Assembly: GCA_045658005.1 (NCBI GenBank)
Contig: JAZOUD010000163.1
Span: 1-64,000, forward strand
Origin: UBA2862 sp045658005
Lineage (GTDB): Bacteria; Bacillota; Clostridia; Christensenellales; Aristaeellaceae
DNA length: 64,000 nt
Reading direction: 5' to 3'
How positions within the stretch are numbered: the stretch's first letter is position 1; each line of letters starts with the position of its first letter. The notes under the pieces were generated by a model, which had not been told where the DNA came from, searched no databases, and saw only the letters and a program-made list of their open reading frames with translations. The position numbers were made by a program, and so were the translations under genes. This document shows positions 26,139 to 34,415 of the stretch, in pieces.

Positions 26139-27158
26139 TCAATGCTTTTGCCGCTTGGCCTGCAGGGCTGAAACGGTGATGCCCACCAGTATGACCAGGC
26201 CGTTGAAGAACTGCTGCCAGTAGGGGTCGATGCCCAGGATCAGCATGGAGTTGGAGACCAGGGAGATGATGCCCACGGCCACCACCGTGCCGAACACCGT
26301 GCCCTCGCCGCCGTAGATGGACGCACCGCCCAGTATGACGGCGGGGATGATGTTCATCTCGCGGCCGATCATGGCCATGGGAATGGACTGGCCTTCCATG
26401 CAGGTGCGGATCATGCCGATGAAGCCGGCCGTCGCGCCCACCGCGGAGTACAGCAGGAACTTGGTCCTTTTCACGTTGTAGCCAGCGCGCTCGGCGGACA
26501 CCTCGTTGCCGCCGATGGCGTACAGCGCCCGGCCGAACATCGTCTTGTTCAGTATGAACGACACGATGGCGCACAGCGCGATCAGGAACAGTATCATGGC
26601 CGACAGGGTGAAGCGGATGCCGGTGACGGGGTCGGCGCTCTCCAGCAGGAACGCCTTGCCGAAGGCCTTAAAGCCTTCGGGCAGCGTGGAGGTAATCTCC
26701 CGCATCTGCAAAAGCCCCAGGGAGACGCCGTTGAAGAAGGTCTGGGTGCCCAGCGTGACGATCATCGTGTTCAGCTTGAAGTTGGATATGATCCAACCGT
26801 TCAGCATGCCCAGTATCCAGCCGAAGACGACGGCCATCAGAAGGCCCGCCAGCGGGTTGGTCTGACACCAGCCGTTGTTCAGGCAGATCGTGCTGCTCAG
26901 GGAATAGGACAGCGCCGCGATGGCGGGGAAGGACAGATCGAAGCCGCCGGAGATCATGACCACCAGACAGCACATGCCGAACATGCCGTCCACCACCATC
27001 GAGCGCAGCACCGTGGTGCTCTGGCGGGTGAATATGCCGGGGAAGGCGATCAAACGCCCGCCGGACTTGACCTGTACCACCACGCACAGCACGACCAGCA
27101 CGAGGAACATATAGAATTCAGTTCTGCGCGTCATGCGCTTGAGCTTTGCCATATTCAT
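26139..27158 (-). CDS. Sugar ABC transporter permease (RbsC family)
   Basis: This 339-residue integral membrane protein has the RbsC-type motifs MISGGFDLSFPAIAAL, MLNGWIISNFKLNTMIVTLGT and GGASIYGGEGTVFGT. The ALYAIGGNEVSAERAGYN loop (near residue 220) is the segment that in this family contacts the ATPase. It pairs with the permease encoded downstream and the tandem ATPase encoded upstream. GGAGG lies seven bases before the ATG, and the gap to the ATPase gene is 12 bases. Confidence 0.91.
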   Translation of the reverse strand: MNMAKLKRMTRRTEFYMFLVLVVLCVVVQVKSGGRLIAFPGIFTRQSTTVLRSMVVDGMFGMCCLVVMISGGFDLSFPAIAALSYSLSSTICLNNGWCQTNPLAGLLMAVVFGWILGMLNGWIISNFKLNTMIVTLGTQTFFNGVSLGLLQMREITSTLPEGFKAFGKAFLLESADPVTGIRFTLSAMILFLIALCAIVSFILNKTMFGRALYAIGGNEVSAERAGYNVKRTKFLLYSAVGATAGFIGMIRTCMEGQSIPMAMIGREMNIIPAVILGGASIYGGEGTVFGTVVAVGIISLVSNSMLILGIDPYWQQFFNGLVILVGITVSALQAKRQKH

Positions 27159-27170
27159 GTCCGCGCCTCC

Positions 27171-28655
27171 TTATCGTATGACCTTGAGGATGTTTTCCTC
27201 GTTGATCTGTTCGCCGGTCAATTCGCTTACCATGTTGCCGTCCTTCATCACGATGACCCGGTTGCAGTTGACCACGACCTCGGCCAGGTCGTCGGAGATG
27301 ATGATGACCGCCAGGCCCTGGTTGGCCAGGTCGTGTACCAGCGCGTGAATGTCCTGCTTTGCGCCGATGTCCACGCCCACGGTGGGGCCGTTCAGGATCA
27401 GCACGTCCAGGTCATTGTTCAGCCATTTGGAGAGCACGATCTTCTGCTGGTTGCCGCCGGACAGGGTGCTGGCGTGCTTGTGGGCGTCGTCGGTGGCGAT
27501 GGAGAACTTGTCCACCCACTCGTTGGCTTTGGCGAACAGCTCCGCTTCCCGGTAGGTGCCCAGGGCGTGGGTCAGCTGCTTCAGCGAGGAGAGCATGATG
27601 TTGTCGGCGATGGGCTGGCGCAGGCAAAGGCCCTCGGTCAGCCGGTCCTCCGGCACGTAGCCGATGCGCTTCTTCTGGGCGTCGATGGGCGATGTGATCT
27701 TCACCTGCTGTCCGTTCAGGGTTATGGCGCCGGAATCCACCTTGCCCAGCCCGAACAGCGCCAGGGCCAGCTCGGTGCGGCCCGAGCCCAGCAGACCGGT
27801 GATGCCCAGGATCTCGCCCTTGCGCAGGTCGAAGCTGACGTCTTGGAACTTGTCCTTCCAGGTGAGGTGGTCCACCTTCAGCACCGGCTCCCTGGAGATA
27901 TTGGTGGGCACGAAGTAGTCGTCCTCCAGCTCGCGGCCGGTCATGTAATAGGTAAAGTCCTTTTTGGTCAGCTGGGACGTCGGGCCGGAGAACACATTTT
28001 TGCCGTTGCGCATGATGCACACGTCGTCGGAGATTTCAAAGATTTCCTCGGTCTTGTGGCTGATGAACATGATGGCGATGCCCGAATCCCGAAGCTGGCG
28101 CACCGTCTTGAACAGCGCATCCACCTCTTTCTTGGTCAGGGCGGTGGTGGGCTCGTCCATGATGATCAGCTTGGCGTTGAACAGCAGCGCCCGGCAAATG
28201 GCCACCAGCTGCTTGTCCGCCACCGACAAATCGCCCATCTTGGCGTAAAGGTCGATGTTGTAGCCGATCTTGCCGAGGGCTTCCTTCGCGGTCTGTTCCC
28301 AGCGCTTTCTGTTGACAATCCTGCGCCTGGCGGTGATCTCGCTGTTGATGGCAAGGTTTTCCATGACCGTCAGGTTCGGGAATATGGACAGGTCCTGGTA
28401 GATGACCTGTATGCCCAGCGCCGAGGATTCCGCCGGCGTGATATGCTGGATGGGCTTGCCCTCGAACAGCACCTCGCCCTCGTCGCGGGTGTACACGCCG
28501 GAGATAATCTTTACCAGCGTGGACTTGCCGCATCCGTTTTCGCCGGCCAGGCACATGACCTTGCCGGGCCTGACCGCGAAGTTGACGTGGTCCAGGGCGT
28601 GGACGCCGCCGAACCGCTTGTCGATCCCGGTCATTTGAAGCAGGTATTCAGACAT
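27171..28655 (-). CDS. Sugar ABC transporter ATP-binding protein (RbsA/MglA type)
   Basis: This 494-residue protein contains two fused ABC domains. The first has Walker A GENGCGKST at residues 38-46 and a Walker B with IIMDEPTTAL near residue 165. The second has the signature LSGGNQQKIVLSKWL near residue 400 and a Walker-B region LDVLILNGPTVGVD, where the usual D-E is replaced by N-G. A degenerate second site is common in this family. It powers the RbsC-type permeases encoded after it. It lies 158 bases below the binding-protein gene, across two hairpins. Confidence 0.92.
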   Translation of the reverse strand: MSEYLLQMTGIDKRFGGVHALDHVNFAVRPGKVMCLAGENGCGKSTLVKIISGVYTRDEGEVLFEGKPIQHITPAESSALGIQVIYQDLSIFPNLTVMENLAINSEITARRRIVNRKRWEQTAKEALGKIGYNIDLYAKMGDLSVADKQLVAICRALLFNAKLIIMDEPTTALTKKEVDALFKTVRQLRDSGIAIMFISHKTEEIFEISDDVCIMRNGKNVFSGPTSQLTKKDFTYYMTGRELEDDYFVPTNISREPVLKVDHLTWKDKFQDVSFDLRKGEILGITGLLGSGRTELALALFGLGKVDSGAITLNGQQVKITSPIDAQKKRIGYVPEDRLTEGLCLRQPIADNIMLSSLKQLTHALGTYREAELFAKANEWVDKFSIATDDAHKHASTLSGGNQQKIVLSKWLNNDLDVLILNGPTVGVDIGAKQDIHALVHDLANQGLAVIIISDDLAEVVVNCNRVIVMKDGNMVSELTGEQINEENILKVIR

Positions 28656-28687
28656 GGCTGCATTGCTCCTTTGCTTGGTTTTGTAAC

Positions 28688-28778
28688 CGCTGATGGCATC
28701 CCGGCGCGTTTCCCCGGAATCCCATCAGCGTTCACGGATTATGCTGAACGAGGCAGGGAAGGTATGCTTCCCTGCCTC
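28688..28778 (-). promoter_or_regulatory. Intercistronic hairpins between binding protein and ATPase genes
   Basis: Two stems lie in the 158-base gap. One is an imperfect stem, CGCTGATGG...CCATCAGCG (28688-28731). The other is a perfect 12-bp stem, GAGGCAGGGAAG / CTTCCCTGCCTC (28749-28778). Neither has a T-run. Such structures commonly stabilise the upstream message so that binding protein exceeds transporter. Confidence 0.6.
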
Positions 28779-28813
28779 GCGGGGTTTGTGGCTTCGAGGC
28801 TATGCCTTCTGAA

Positions 28814-29797
28814 TCAGAAGTCGTAGTCGTGCACGTTTTCGGCGTTGATGGCGACGTCGCCATGGCCGATGACCTGCTTGCCGTCGACGGTGACGTCGTT
28901 GTAGCCCTCGACGCCCAGGTCAGAGCCGGTTTCGATGGTCTCGCCCCTGAACAGCTTCAGGCCGGCGTTCAGCTGGGCCTTGGCGCTCATGCCGGGATCC
29001 CACACGGCGACGGACTTGATGGTGCCGTTGTCGATGTACTCGGCAACCTGGGAGGGCACGGCCACGGAGATGGCGAACATCTTGCCGGCCAGGCCCATTT
29101 CCTCGATGGCCTTGGCAGCGCCCAGCACGTCGAAGGAGCCGGTGCCGAGGATGCCCTTCAGATCGGGATACTTTTCCTTCAGCTGCATGGTCAGCTCATA
29201 GGCGACCTGGGCGTCGGAGTTGTCCTCGACGCGCGCGTCGGGAACCAGCTCCATGTTCGGATAGGCTTCCTTCTGGCGCTCGACGGCGGCGTCGGCCCAG
29301 GTGTTCTGGGACTCGATGGTCATGCCGCCCACCATGGTGATGTACTGGCCCTCTTCACCCATCTGGGCGGCGAGCTCGTCCATCAGGAAGTAGCCCTGGC
29401 CTTCGGGGGTGTGGGCGTCCACGTTAAAGGTGACGTTCTGCAGGTTGGGGTTCTCGGTGGTGATCACGATGACGCCCTTCTCGATGGCTTCCTTGCAGAT
29501 CTCCTCAACGGAGGATTCGTCGTTGGCGCAGAAGCACAGGATGTCGATGTCCTGATTCAGCACGTCCTGGATGATCGGTACCTGGGCTTCGGCGGTAACC
29601 TCAGAGGGCCCCTTGTAGATGACTTCGATGCCGTTCTCCTCGGACCACTCGGTGACGGCGGCACGAACGTGCTCCCACCAGGCCTGGCCCTCGACGCGGG
29701 GCACATAGGCGATCTTCGGAACCTTTTCCTCGGCCAGCGCGGCGGTAGCGGCCACGATCAGCATGACCGCCAGAATCAGTGCGACGAGTTTCTTCAT
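28814..29797 (-). CDS. Sugar-binding lipoprotein-like substrate-binding protein (RhaS/LsrB-like)
   Basis: This 327-residue type-1 periplasmic-binding-protein fold has a signal peptide MKKLVALILAVMLIV...ALAEE. No lipobox Cys is present, so it may be anchored by its uncleaved signal or secreted. KIAYVPRVEGQAWWEHV, NDESSVEEICKEA and GILGTGSFDVLGAAKAIEE resemble the rhamnose- or AI-2-binding branch rather than ribose. The start at 29797 is fixed by AAGGAGG eight bases upstream. It is the first gene of the operon, with a clear promoter, and lies near a RhaM-like gene and an AraC regulator. Rhamnose or a related deoxysugar is the best guess for its ligand. Confidence 0.87.
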   Translation of the reverse strand: MKKLVALILAVMLIVAATAALAEEKVPKIAYVPRVEGQAWWEHVRAAVTEWSEENGIEVIYKGPSEVTAEAQVPIIQDVLNQDIDILCFCANDESSVEEICKEAIEKGVIVITTENPNLQNVTFNVDAHTPEGQGYFLMDELAAQMGEEGQYITMVGGMTIESQNTWADAAVERQKEAYPNMELVPDARVEDNSDAQVAYELTMQLKEKYPDLKGILGTGSFDVLGAAKAIEEMGLAGKMFAISVAVPSQVAEYIDNGTIKSVAVWDPGMSAKAQLNAGLKLFRGETIETGSDLGVEGYNDVTVDGKQVIGHGDVAINAENVHDYDF

Positions 29798-29903
29798 AGT
29801 GATACTCCTCCTTGTCATTTATAACCTCCGCCCTCGGCGGAAATCATCGCTTTGGGAGACGGGAATATGGCATCCCCATTACCATTGTTAACTTTATACT
29901 CCA

Positions 29904-29932
29904 ACTATAGCAAATGGGGGCATAAAACACAA
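29904..29932 (-). promoter_or_regulatory. Promoter of the first sugar ABC operon
   Basis: On the minus strand TTGTGT is followed after 17 bases by TATAGT, preceded by TGC as an extended -10. The shared 16-base box lies 17 bases upstream of the -35. Confidence 0.7.
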
Positions 29933-29948
29933 TTAACAATTTAAGTAT

Positions 29949-29964
29949 GAAGTTGTATATTTTT
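29949..29964. promoter_or_regulatory. Shared 16-base box, copy 2 (putative AraC-family site)
   Basis: GAAGTTGTATATTTTT is identical to the copy at 24969-24984. A third, diverged copy (GTTGTATAATTTT) starts at 30008 and overlaps the -10 of the AraC gene, which would fit autoregulation. Confidence 0.6.
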
Positions 29965-29987
29965 AAGGTAATGGAGGGGGATACAGG

Positions 29988-30016
29988 TGGACAAATGACC
30001 GGGTATGTTGTATAAT
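29988..30016 (+). promoter_or_regulatory. Promoter of the AraC-family gene at 30041
   Basis: TGGACA, a 17-base spacer and a perfect TATAAT precede the gene, with a leader of about 18 bases. The -10 overlaps the diverged third copy of the shared box. Confidence 0.75.
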
Positions 30017-30040
30017 TTTGATGTAAGGCGGTGAGAACCC

Positions 30041-30946
30041 ATGCGCAGCAACTATTACGCGGACGACCTGGAGCACGACATCGTGGGCAGCGTGCCCCAC
30101 GACGTTTACTACCTGGCGCCCCGGTCTGTGGATCCGAACAGCCTGTACATCCAGGTGAACCGGGCCGGCATCGTGCTGAAAACGCCCACGGACTTCCTGA
30201 TCAGCCGGGACGACGCCTACCCCTACAGCATGATCCACTGCGTGATGTACGGCCACGGCACGGTGTCCACCCGGGGACACACCTTCGGCGTGCACGCCGG
30301 GCAGCTGTTCGTGATGGCCAGCAACGAGGGCCACATGTATTCCACCGACCCCAAGGACCCGCTGGGGCTGGTTTGGGTGGAATACGCCGGGGGCAACAGC
30401 GCCCAGCTGACCCGCCACATACTGGACCTGGGCGGCCCGATCTACGAGGGCGGGGCCTTCACCGACGTGATGAACCTGTGCACCTCGTTTCTCTACCAGG
30501 CGCACCAGGAGGGCCCGGGCATCAGCCTGCTGCTTTACAACATACTGATGACGCTGTGCAAGCGGGTGGAGATCGAAAACAACGGCCATCCGGTGAATCA
30601 TAAGATACTGAAGTACATCGACGAGAACATCGACCACCGCCTGACGCTGACGGAGATCGCCCAGACCTTCGGCTACCATCCGGCCTACTTCTCCAATCTG
30701 TTCTCAAAGACCGTGGGCACCACCTTCTCCAAGTACGTGATGAGCCGCAAGATCAGCCACGCCTGCTACCTGCTGGAGACCACCTCCTGGCCCGTGGAGC
30801 GCATCGCCCAGGAGCTGGGCTTCTGCGATACCAGCCACTTCATACAGCGGTTCAAGGCCCTCCAGCAGGTGACGCCCATCGCCTACCGCAACGGCAGCGT
30901 GCTGTACCAGAAGAAGCACGGCGGCGTGGGGGCGCGGAAAATATAG
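30041..30946 (+). CDS. AraC-family transcriptional regulator
   Basis: This 301-residue protein has an N-terminal cupin-like ligand domain (GHGTVSTRGHTFGVHAGQLF around residues 68-87). Two C-terminal helix-turn-helix motifs span about residues 195-290, with LTLTEIAQTFGYHPAYFSNLFSK and VERIAQELGFCDTSHFIQRFK. It is divergent from the binding-protein gene. The repeated GTTGTATA-type boxes at its own promoter and at both neighbouring operon promoters make it their likely activator, responding to a deoxysugar (inference). GGCGGTGAG precedes the ATG. Confidence 0.92.
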   Translation: MRSNYYADDLEHDIVGSVPHDVYYLAPRSVDPNSLYIQVNRAGIVLKTPTDFLISRDDAYPYSMIHCVMYGHGTVSTRGHTFGVHAGQLFVMASNEGHMYSTDPKDPLGLVWVEYAGGNSAQLTRHILDLGGPIYEGGAFTDVMNLCTSFLYQAHQEGPGISLLLYNILMTLCKRVEIENNGHPVNHKILKYIDENIDHRLTLTEIAQTFGYHPAYFSNLFSKTVGTTFSKYVMSRKISHACYLLETTSWPVERIAQELGFCDTSHFIQRFKALQQVTPIAYRNGSVLYQKKHGGVGARKI

Positions 30947-30947
30947 G

Positions 30948-31002
30948 AATACGACAGTAAACAGGGGAACAGCTTTGCCGTTCCCCTGTTTACTGTCGTA
31001 TT
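30948..31002. terminator. Bidirectional terminator
   Basis: A perfect 23-bp stem (from AATACGACAGTAAACAGGGG) with a 9-base loop lies between the convergent AraC and fucU genes. AT-rich flanks on both sides support termination in both directions. Confidence 0.88.
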
Positions 31003-31005
31003 ATA

Positions 31006-31437
31006 TTACTTCACAACGCCCTTCTGCAAGATCACGTTGGCGTACAGCGCGGCTTCGCTGGTGGCGATGATGACGTAGGCCTTCTTCGCCTCTTCATAGA
31101 ACGCAAACCGCTCGATATGGCCGATCTTGGTGCCGGGCTCGTACTTCTCGACGATCTTCGCGTACTCGTCCCAGATGGGGGTCTCCACCGGGTCGCCGGG
31201 CACGACCTCCATCAGGCTGACCGGGGCTTCCACATAGGGGTCCAGCGGGAAGAACTTCAGTATGGCGTCCAGGATCTCGGGCACGCCGTGGCCGTCCAGA
31301 CGCACCAGCTTGCAGTTCTTCGCCATGGCCGCCGCCGGGAAGTTGCCGTCGCCGATCACCAGCGTGTCGCCGTGGCCCATCTCCATCAGGATCTTCAGCA
31401 GCTCGGGAGTCAACAGGTTCGGGATACCCTTGAGCAT
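31006..31437 (-). CDS. fucU: L-fucose mutarotase
   Basis: This 143-residue RbsD/FucU-family protein opens MLKGIPNLLTPELLK and has MGHGDTLVIGDGNFPA around residues 21-36. Its histidine is the expected catalytic residue for anomer exchange. C-terminal AYVIIATSEAALYANVIL is typical of FucU. It interconverts L-fucose anomers ahead of fucose isomerase, whose gene is immediately upstream. The ATG at 31437 is preferred because AAAGG lies 11 bases upstream; a GTG at 31446 would be too close to it. The gap to fucI contains a hairpin (31466-31503). Confidence 0.92.
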   Translation of the reverse strand: MLKGIPNLLTPELLKILMEMGHGDTLVIGDGNFPAAAMAKNCKLVRLDGHGVPEILDAILKFFPLDPYVEAPVSLMEVVPGDPVETPIWDEYAKIVEKYEPGTKIGHIERFAFYEEAKKAYVIIATSEAALYANVILQKGVVK

Positions 31438-31465
31438 GAGGAACACAACCTTTCTGTAAATGCTT

Positions 31466-31503
31466 GGCCCTTTTCCCTGAAATGTATTTCAGGGAAAAAG
31501 GCC
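31466..31503 (-). promoter_or_regulatory. Intercistronic hairpin between fucI and fucU
   Basis: GGCCCTTTTCCCTGAAAT and ATTTCAGGGAAAAAGGCC-type arms pair almost perfectly over about 17 bp. No downstream T-run on the minus strand is obvious, so partial termination or message protection is more likely than a full stop. Confidence 0.6.
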
Positions 31504-31517
31504 AACTATTTATTGAA

Positions 31518-33320
31518 TTACTTCTTGTAGAACGGGCCGTAGTTGGCGCAGGCGCGATAGTCGGCGCCCTCCTTGTCCATGCCGAAAGCGTTCCAGGCCG
31601 CGGGCCGGAAGATCTTCGAGACGGGCACGTTGTGCATGGCCACGGGGATGCGCAGCATGGAGCAGAAGGTGATCAGGTCGGCGCCGATGTGGCCGTAGCT
31701 GATCGCGCCGTGGTTGGCGCCCCAGTTGTTCATCACGTCGTAGGCGGTCTTGAAGGGGCTGCCCTCCACGCCGTCGCAGCGGGGGGTGAACCAGGTGCAG
31801 GGCCAGGTGTAGTCGGTGCGCTTCCACAGGGTGTCGGTCACCTCGTCGGGCAGGGCCACGGTCCAGCCCTCGGCGATCTGCAGCATCGGGCCCAGGCCGT
31901 CCACCAGGTTCAGGCGGATCATCGTGGCGGGCATCTCGCAGTCGGTCACGAAGCGGCTGGAGTATCCGCCGCCGCGGAAGTAGCCCAGGTCGGCGTAGTT
32001 CCAGGTGGTGTTCTTCATGATGGCTTCCTGGTCTTCCTCGGTGACCTCGTACCAGGGCTTCATGACGCGGTTGCCGTCCTTGTCGCGGGCCTGGCCGTTG
32101 GCGTCCAGGCAGCACGCGCCGGAGTTGATCAGGTGGATGAAGCCGCCGTTCTCCTTGGCCTTGCCCTCCAGCTCATAGCCGGTGCAGCGCTTCACGGCCT
32201 CGGGGCTCCAGTAGGTGCGCACGTCGGCGAACATCTGGGCGCGGTTGGTCAGCAGCTTCATGAACAGCATGCCCAGGCCGTTCAGCACGTCGTTCTCGGT
32301 GGCGAACACATAGGGCTCGCGGGCGCCGTTGTGGTCGAAGGACGTGTTCAGCATGGCCTGGGGATAGTGGCAGTTGGGATAGAAGTCGGTCCACTGGCGC
32401 TGGCCCTGGAAGCCGCCGGCGATGGCGTTGTGGCCCACGGCCTCTTCCTCGTTGCCCTTGGGCAGGTTGGGGTTGCCGTTCAGCAGGTCCTTGATGATCA
32501 GGTACATCTTCAGGGTGAACTCCCAATCCTTGTCCTTGTCCTCGCGGCTCTTCTGCAGGGATTCGGGGTTCTTGTCGAAGCCCTCGATGACGTTCTTCTC
32601 GGCCCACTTCTTCAGCTTCTTGTATTCCTTCTCGTCGTAGATGCCCAGCGTCATGCGGCGGATGACCTCGACCTCGTCGACGCTTTCAACGCGCATGCCC
32701 AAGTATTCCTCGATGAATTTGGAATCGATGATGGAGCCGCCGATGCCCATGGTGATGGCGCCGATCTGCAAATAGCTCTTGCCCCGCATGGTGGCGGCGG
32801 CGACGGCTGCGCGGCCGAACCGGAGCAGCTTTTCCTTCACGTCCTCGGGGATGGAGGTGTCGTCGGCCTCCTGGACCTCATGGCCGTAGATGCCGAAGGC
32901 GGGCAGGCCCTTCTGGGCGTGGGTGGCCAGCACGGAGGCCAGGTACACCGCGCCGGGGCGCTCGGTGCCGTTGAAGCCCCAGACGGCCTTGATGGTGTTG
33001 CGGTCCATGTCCATGGTCTCGGAGCCGTAGCACCAGCAGGGGGTCACGGTCAGGGTGATGGCGACGCCCTCGTGGCGGAACTTCTCCTCGCAGGCGGCGG
33101 CCTCGGCCACGCGACCGATGGTGGTGTCGGCGATGACCACCTTCACGGGCTCGCCGTTGGAGTAGCGCAGGTTCTCCTCAAACAGCTTCGCGGCGGACTT
33201 GGCCATGTTCATGGTCTGGTCCTCCAGGCTCTCGCGCACCTTCAGCGCGCCGCGGCGGCCGTCGATGGTGGGCCGGATGCCGATGACCGGGTAGCTGCCC
33301 AGGTATCTGTTCTTTGCCAT
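31518..33320 (-). CDS. fucI: L-fucose isomerase
   Basis: This 600-residue ketol isomerase converts L-fucose to L-fuculose. Family landmarks are GIRPTIDGRRG near residue 15, CWCYGSETMDMD near residue 97, WGFNGTERPGAVYLA near residue 115, and the metal-site Glu and Asp around TENDVLNGLGMLFM. Length agrees with FucI (about 590-600). The ATG at 33320 lies ten bases after AGGAGG. No fuculokinase or fuculose-phosphate aldolase gene is present in the window, so the later steps are encoded elsewhere or differ. An AraC regulator is divergent from it. Confidence 0.95.
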   Translation of the reverse strand: MAKNRYLGSYPVIGIRPTIDGRRGALKVRESLEDQTMNMAKSAAKLFEENLRYSNGEPVKVVIADTTIGRVAEAAACEEKFRHEGVAITLTVTPCWCYGSETMDMDRNTIKAVWGFNGTERPGAVYLASVLATHAQKGLPAFGIYGHEVQEADDTSIPEDVKEKLLRFGRAAVAAATMRGKSYLQIGAITMGIGGSIIDSKFIEEYLGMRVESVDEVEVIRRMTLGIYDEKEYKKLKKWAEKNVIEGFDKNPESLQKSREDKDKDWEFTLKMYLIIKDLLNGNPNLPKGNEEEAVGHNAIAGGFQGQRQWTDFYPNCHYPQAMLNTSFDHNGAREPYVFATENDVLNGLGMLFMKLLTNRAQMFADVRTYWSPEAVKRCTGYELEGKAKENGGFIHLINSGACCLDANGQARDKDGNRVMKPWYEVTEEDQEAIMKNTTWNYADLGYFRGGGYSSRFVTDCEMPATMIRLNLVDGLGPMLQIAEGWTVALPDEVTDTLWKRTDYTWPCTWFTPRCDGVEGSPFKTAYDVMNNWGANHGAISYGHIGADLITFCSMLRIPVAMHNVPVSKIFRPAAWNAFGMDKEGADYRACANYGPFYKK

Positions 33321-33397
33321 GTGAATCAATCCTCCTTAAAATATCTGTCAAATCGGACAATAGATCTGCCGACATTGCGGTTAATTACAATATAACA

Positions 33398-33427
33398 TTG
33401 ATTTCCGGTCCTGTATTGTGCTATAAT
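33398..33427 (+). promoter_or_regulatory. Promoter of the AraC-family gene at 33472
   Basis: TTGATT, an 18-base spacer and a perfect TATAAT preceded by TGC (extended -10). The fucI promoter must lie in the same divergent gap; only a weak TATATT was seen for it. Confidence 0.65.
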
Positions 33428-33471
33428 GGCAAAAAATAGGACGATATTCACCATTTTATCATGGAGGCCGC

Positions 33472-34317
33472 ATGCATTACCTGGACTACAACGAACAGAT
33501 ACAGCACCGCACCGGGGATTTCCCGCTGGCCTGGTATCGGGTGGATGTTCACCACGAGCGCTACCGCATGCCGATGCACTGGCACCGGGAGACGGAGCTG
33601 ATCTGGGTGCGCAGCGGTCATCTGAGCCTGTACATCGACGACCGGGAGGCGGTGGCCGAGCCGGGGGACCTGATGCTGATCGCCGGGGGCGTAGTTCACG
33701 GCGGCGAGCCGGAGGACTGTGTCTACGAGTGCGCGGTGTTCGACGCGGCTCTGATGCTGGGGCAGGACGCCTGCGCCCGGCGGCTGAAGGGGGTGCTGAA
33801 CCACAGCATATTCCTGAAGGCGGCGGACATCGACGCCGACGAGGCCCTCAGAGGCGCGACGGAAGGGCTGTTCGGGCGCTGCCGGGACGGGGTGGATGAT
33901 AACGTGCTGGAGATCACCGGCAGCCTGTACGCGCTGTTCGGCGCGCTGATGCGCTGCCGGGACAGGGCCGTGCTGGACACGCCCTCCGCCCGTTTCGGGC
34001 AGAAGGCCGAGCAGCTGAAGCCGGCGCTGGAGTACATCGAGACCCACTACGGCCAGGGCATCACCCTGGAGGAGCTGGCGCGGCTGACGGGCATGTCGCC
34101 GAAGTACTTCTGCCGCTTCTTCAAGACCATCGTGCACCGCTCGCCCATCGACTATGTGAACTATTACCGGGTGGAGTGCGCCAGCCATTTCCTCACCAGC
34201 GGCGACATGACCGTGGCGGAGATCGCCCAGCACTGCGGCTACAACGATTCCAGCTTCTTCATCAAGCAGTTCAGGAAGTACAAGGGCACCACGCCGAGGA
34301 AGTACAGGATGGCGTGA
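33472..34317 (+). CDS. AraC-family transcriptional regulator
   Basis: This 281-residue protein has a cupin N-terminal domain with MHWHRETELIWVRSG near residue 37. The AraC-type DNA-binding domain covers about residues 185-281, with ITLEELARLTGMSPKYFCRFFK and MTVAEIAQHCGYNDSSFFIKQF. It is divergent from fucI and followed by a bidirectional terminator, so it is likely monocistronic. Control of fucI-fucU, possibly also of the second ABC operon, is inferred from position. Confidence 0.93.
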   Translation: MHYLDYNEQIQHRTGDFPLAWYRVDVHHERYRMPMHWHRETELIWVRSGHLSLYIDDREAVAEPGDLMLIAGGVVHGGEPEDCVYECAVFDAALMLGQDACARRLKGVLNHSIFLKAADIDADEALRGATEGLFGRCRDGVDDNVLEITGSLYALFGALMRCRDRAVLDTPSARFGQKAEQLKPALEYIETHYGQGITLEELARLTGMSPKYFCRFFKTIVHRSPIDYVNYYRVECASHFLTSGDMTVAEIAQHCGYNDSSFFIKQFRKYKGTTPRKYRMA

Positions 34318-34335
34318 GGCATGCCCGAAAATACA

Positions 34336-34375
34336 GGAAGAGCCCCGCAACCGATAACGGCTGCGGGGCTCTTCC
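34336..34375. terminator. Bidirectional terminator
   Basis: GGAAGAGCCCCGCA and TGCGGGGCTCTTCC form a perfect 14-bp stem between the convergent AraC and binding-protein genes. Confidence 0.8.
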
Positions 34376-34415
34376 CTGCATCAGTCTGTCAGACTGATCC
34401 TGCGTTCAGGCGGGA

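Noticed and set aside
31464..33395. A 643-codon open frame on the plus strand opposite fucI
   Set aside because: It is the antisense shadow of L-fucose isomerase, with no domain-like sequence and no ribosome site.
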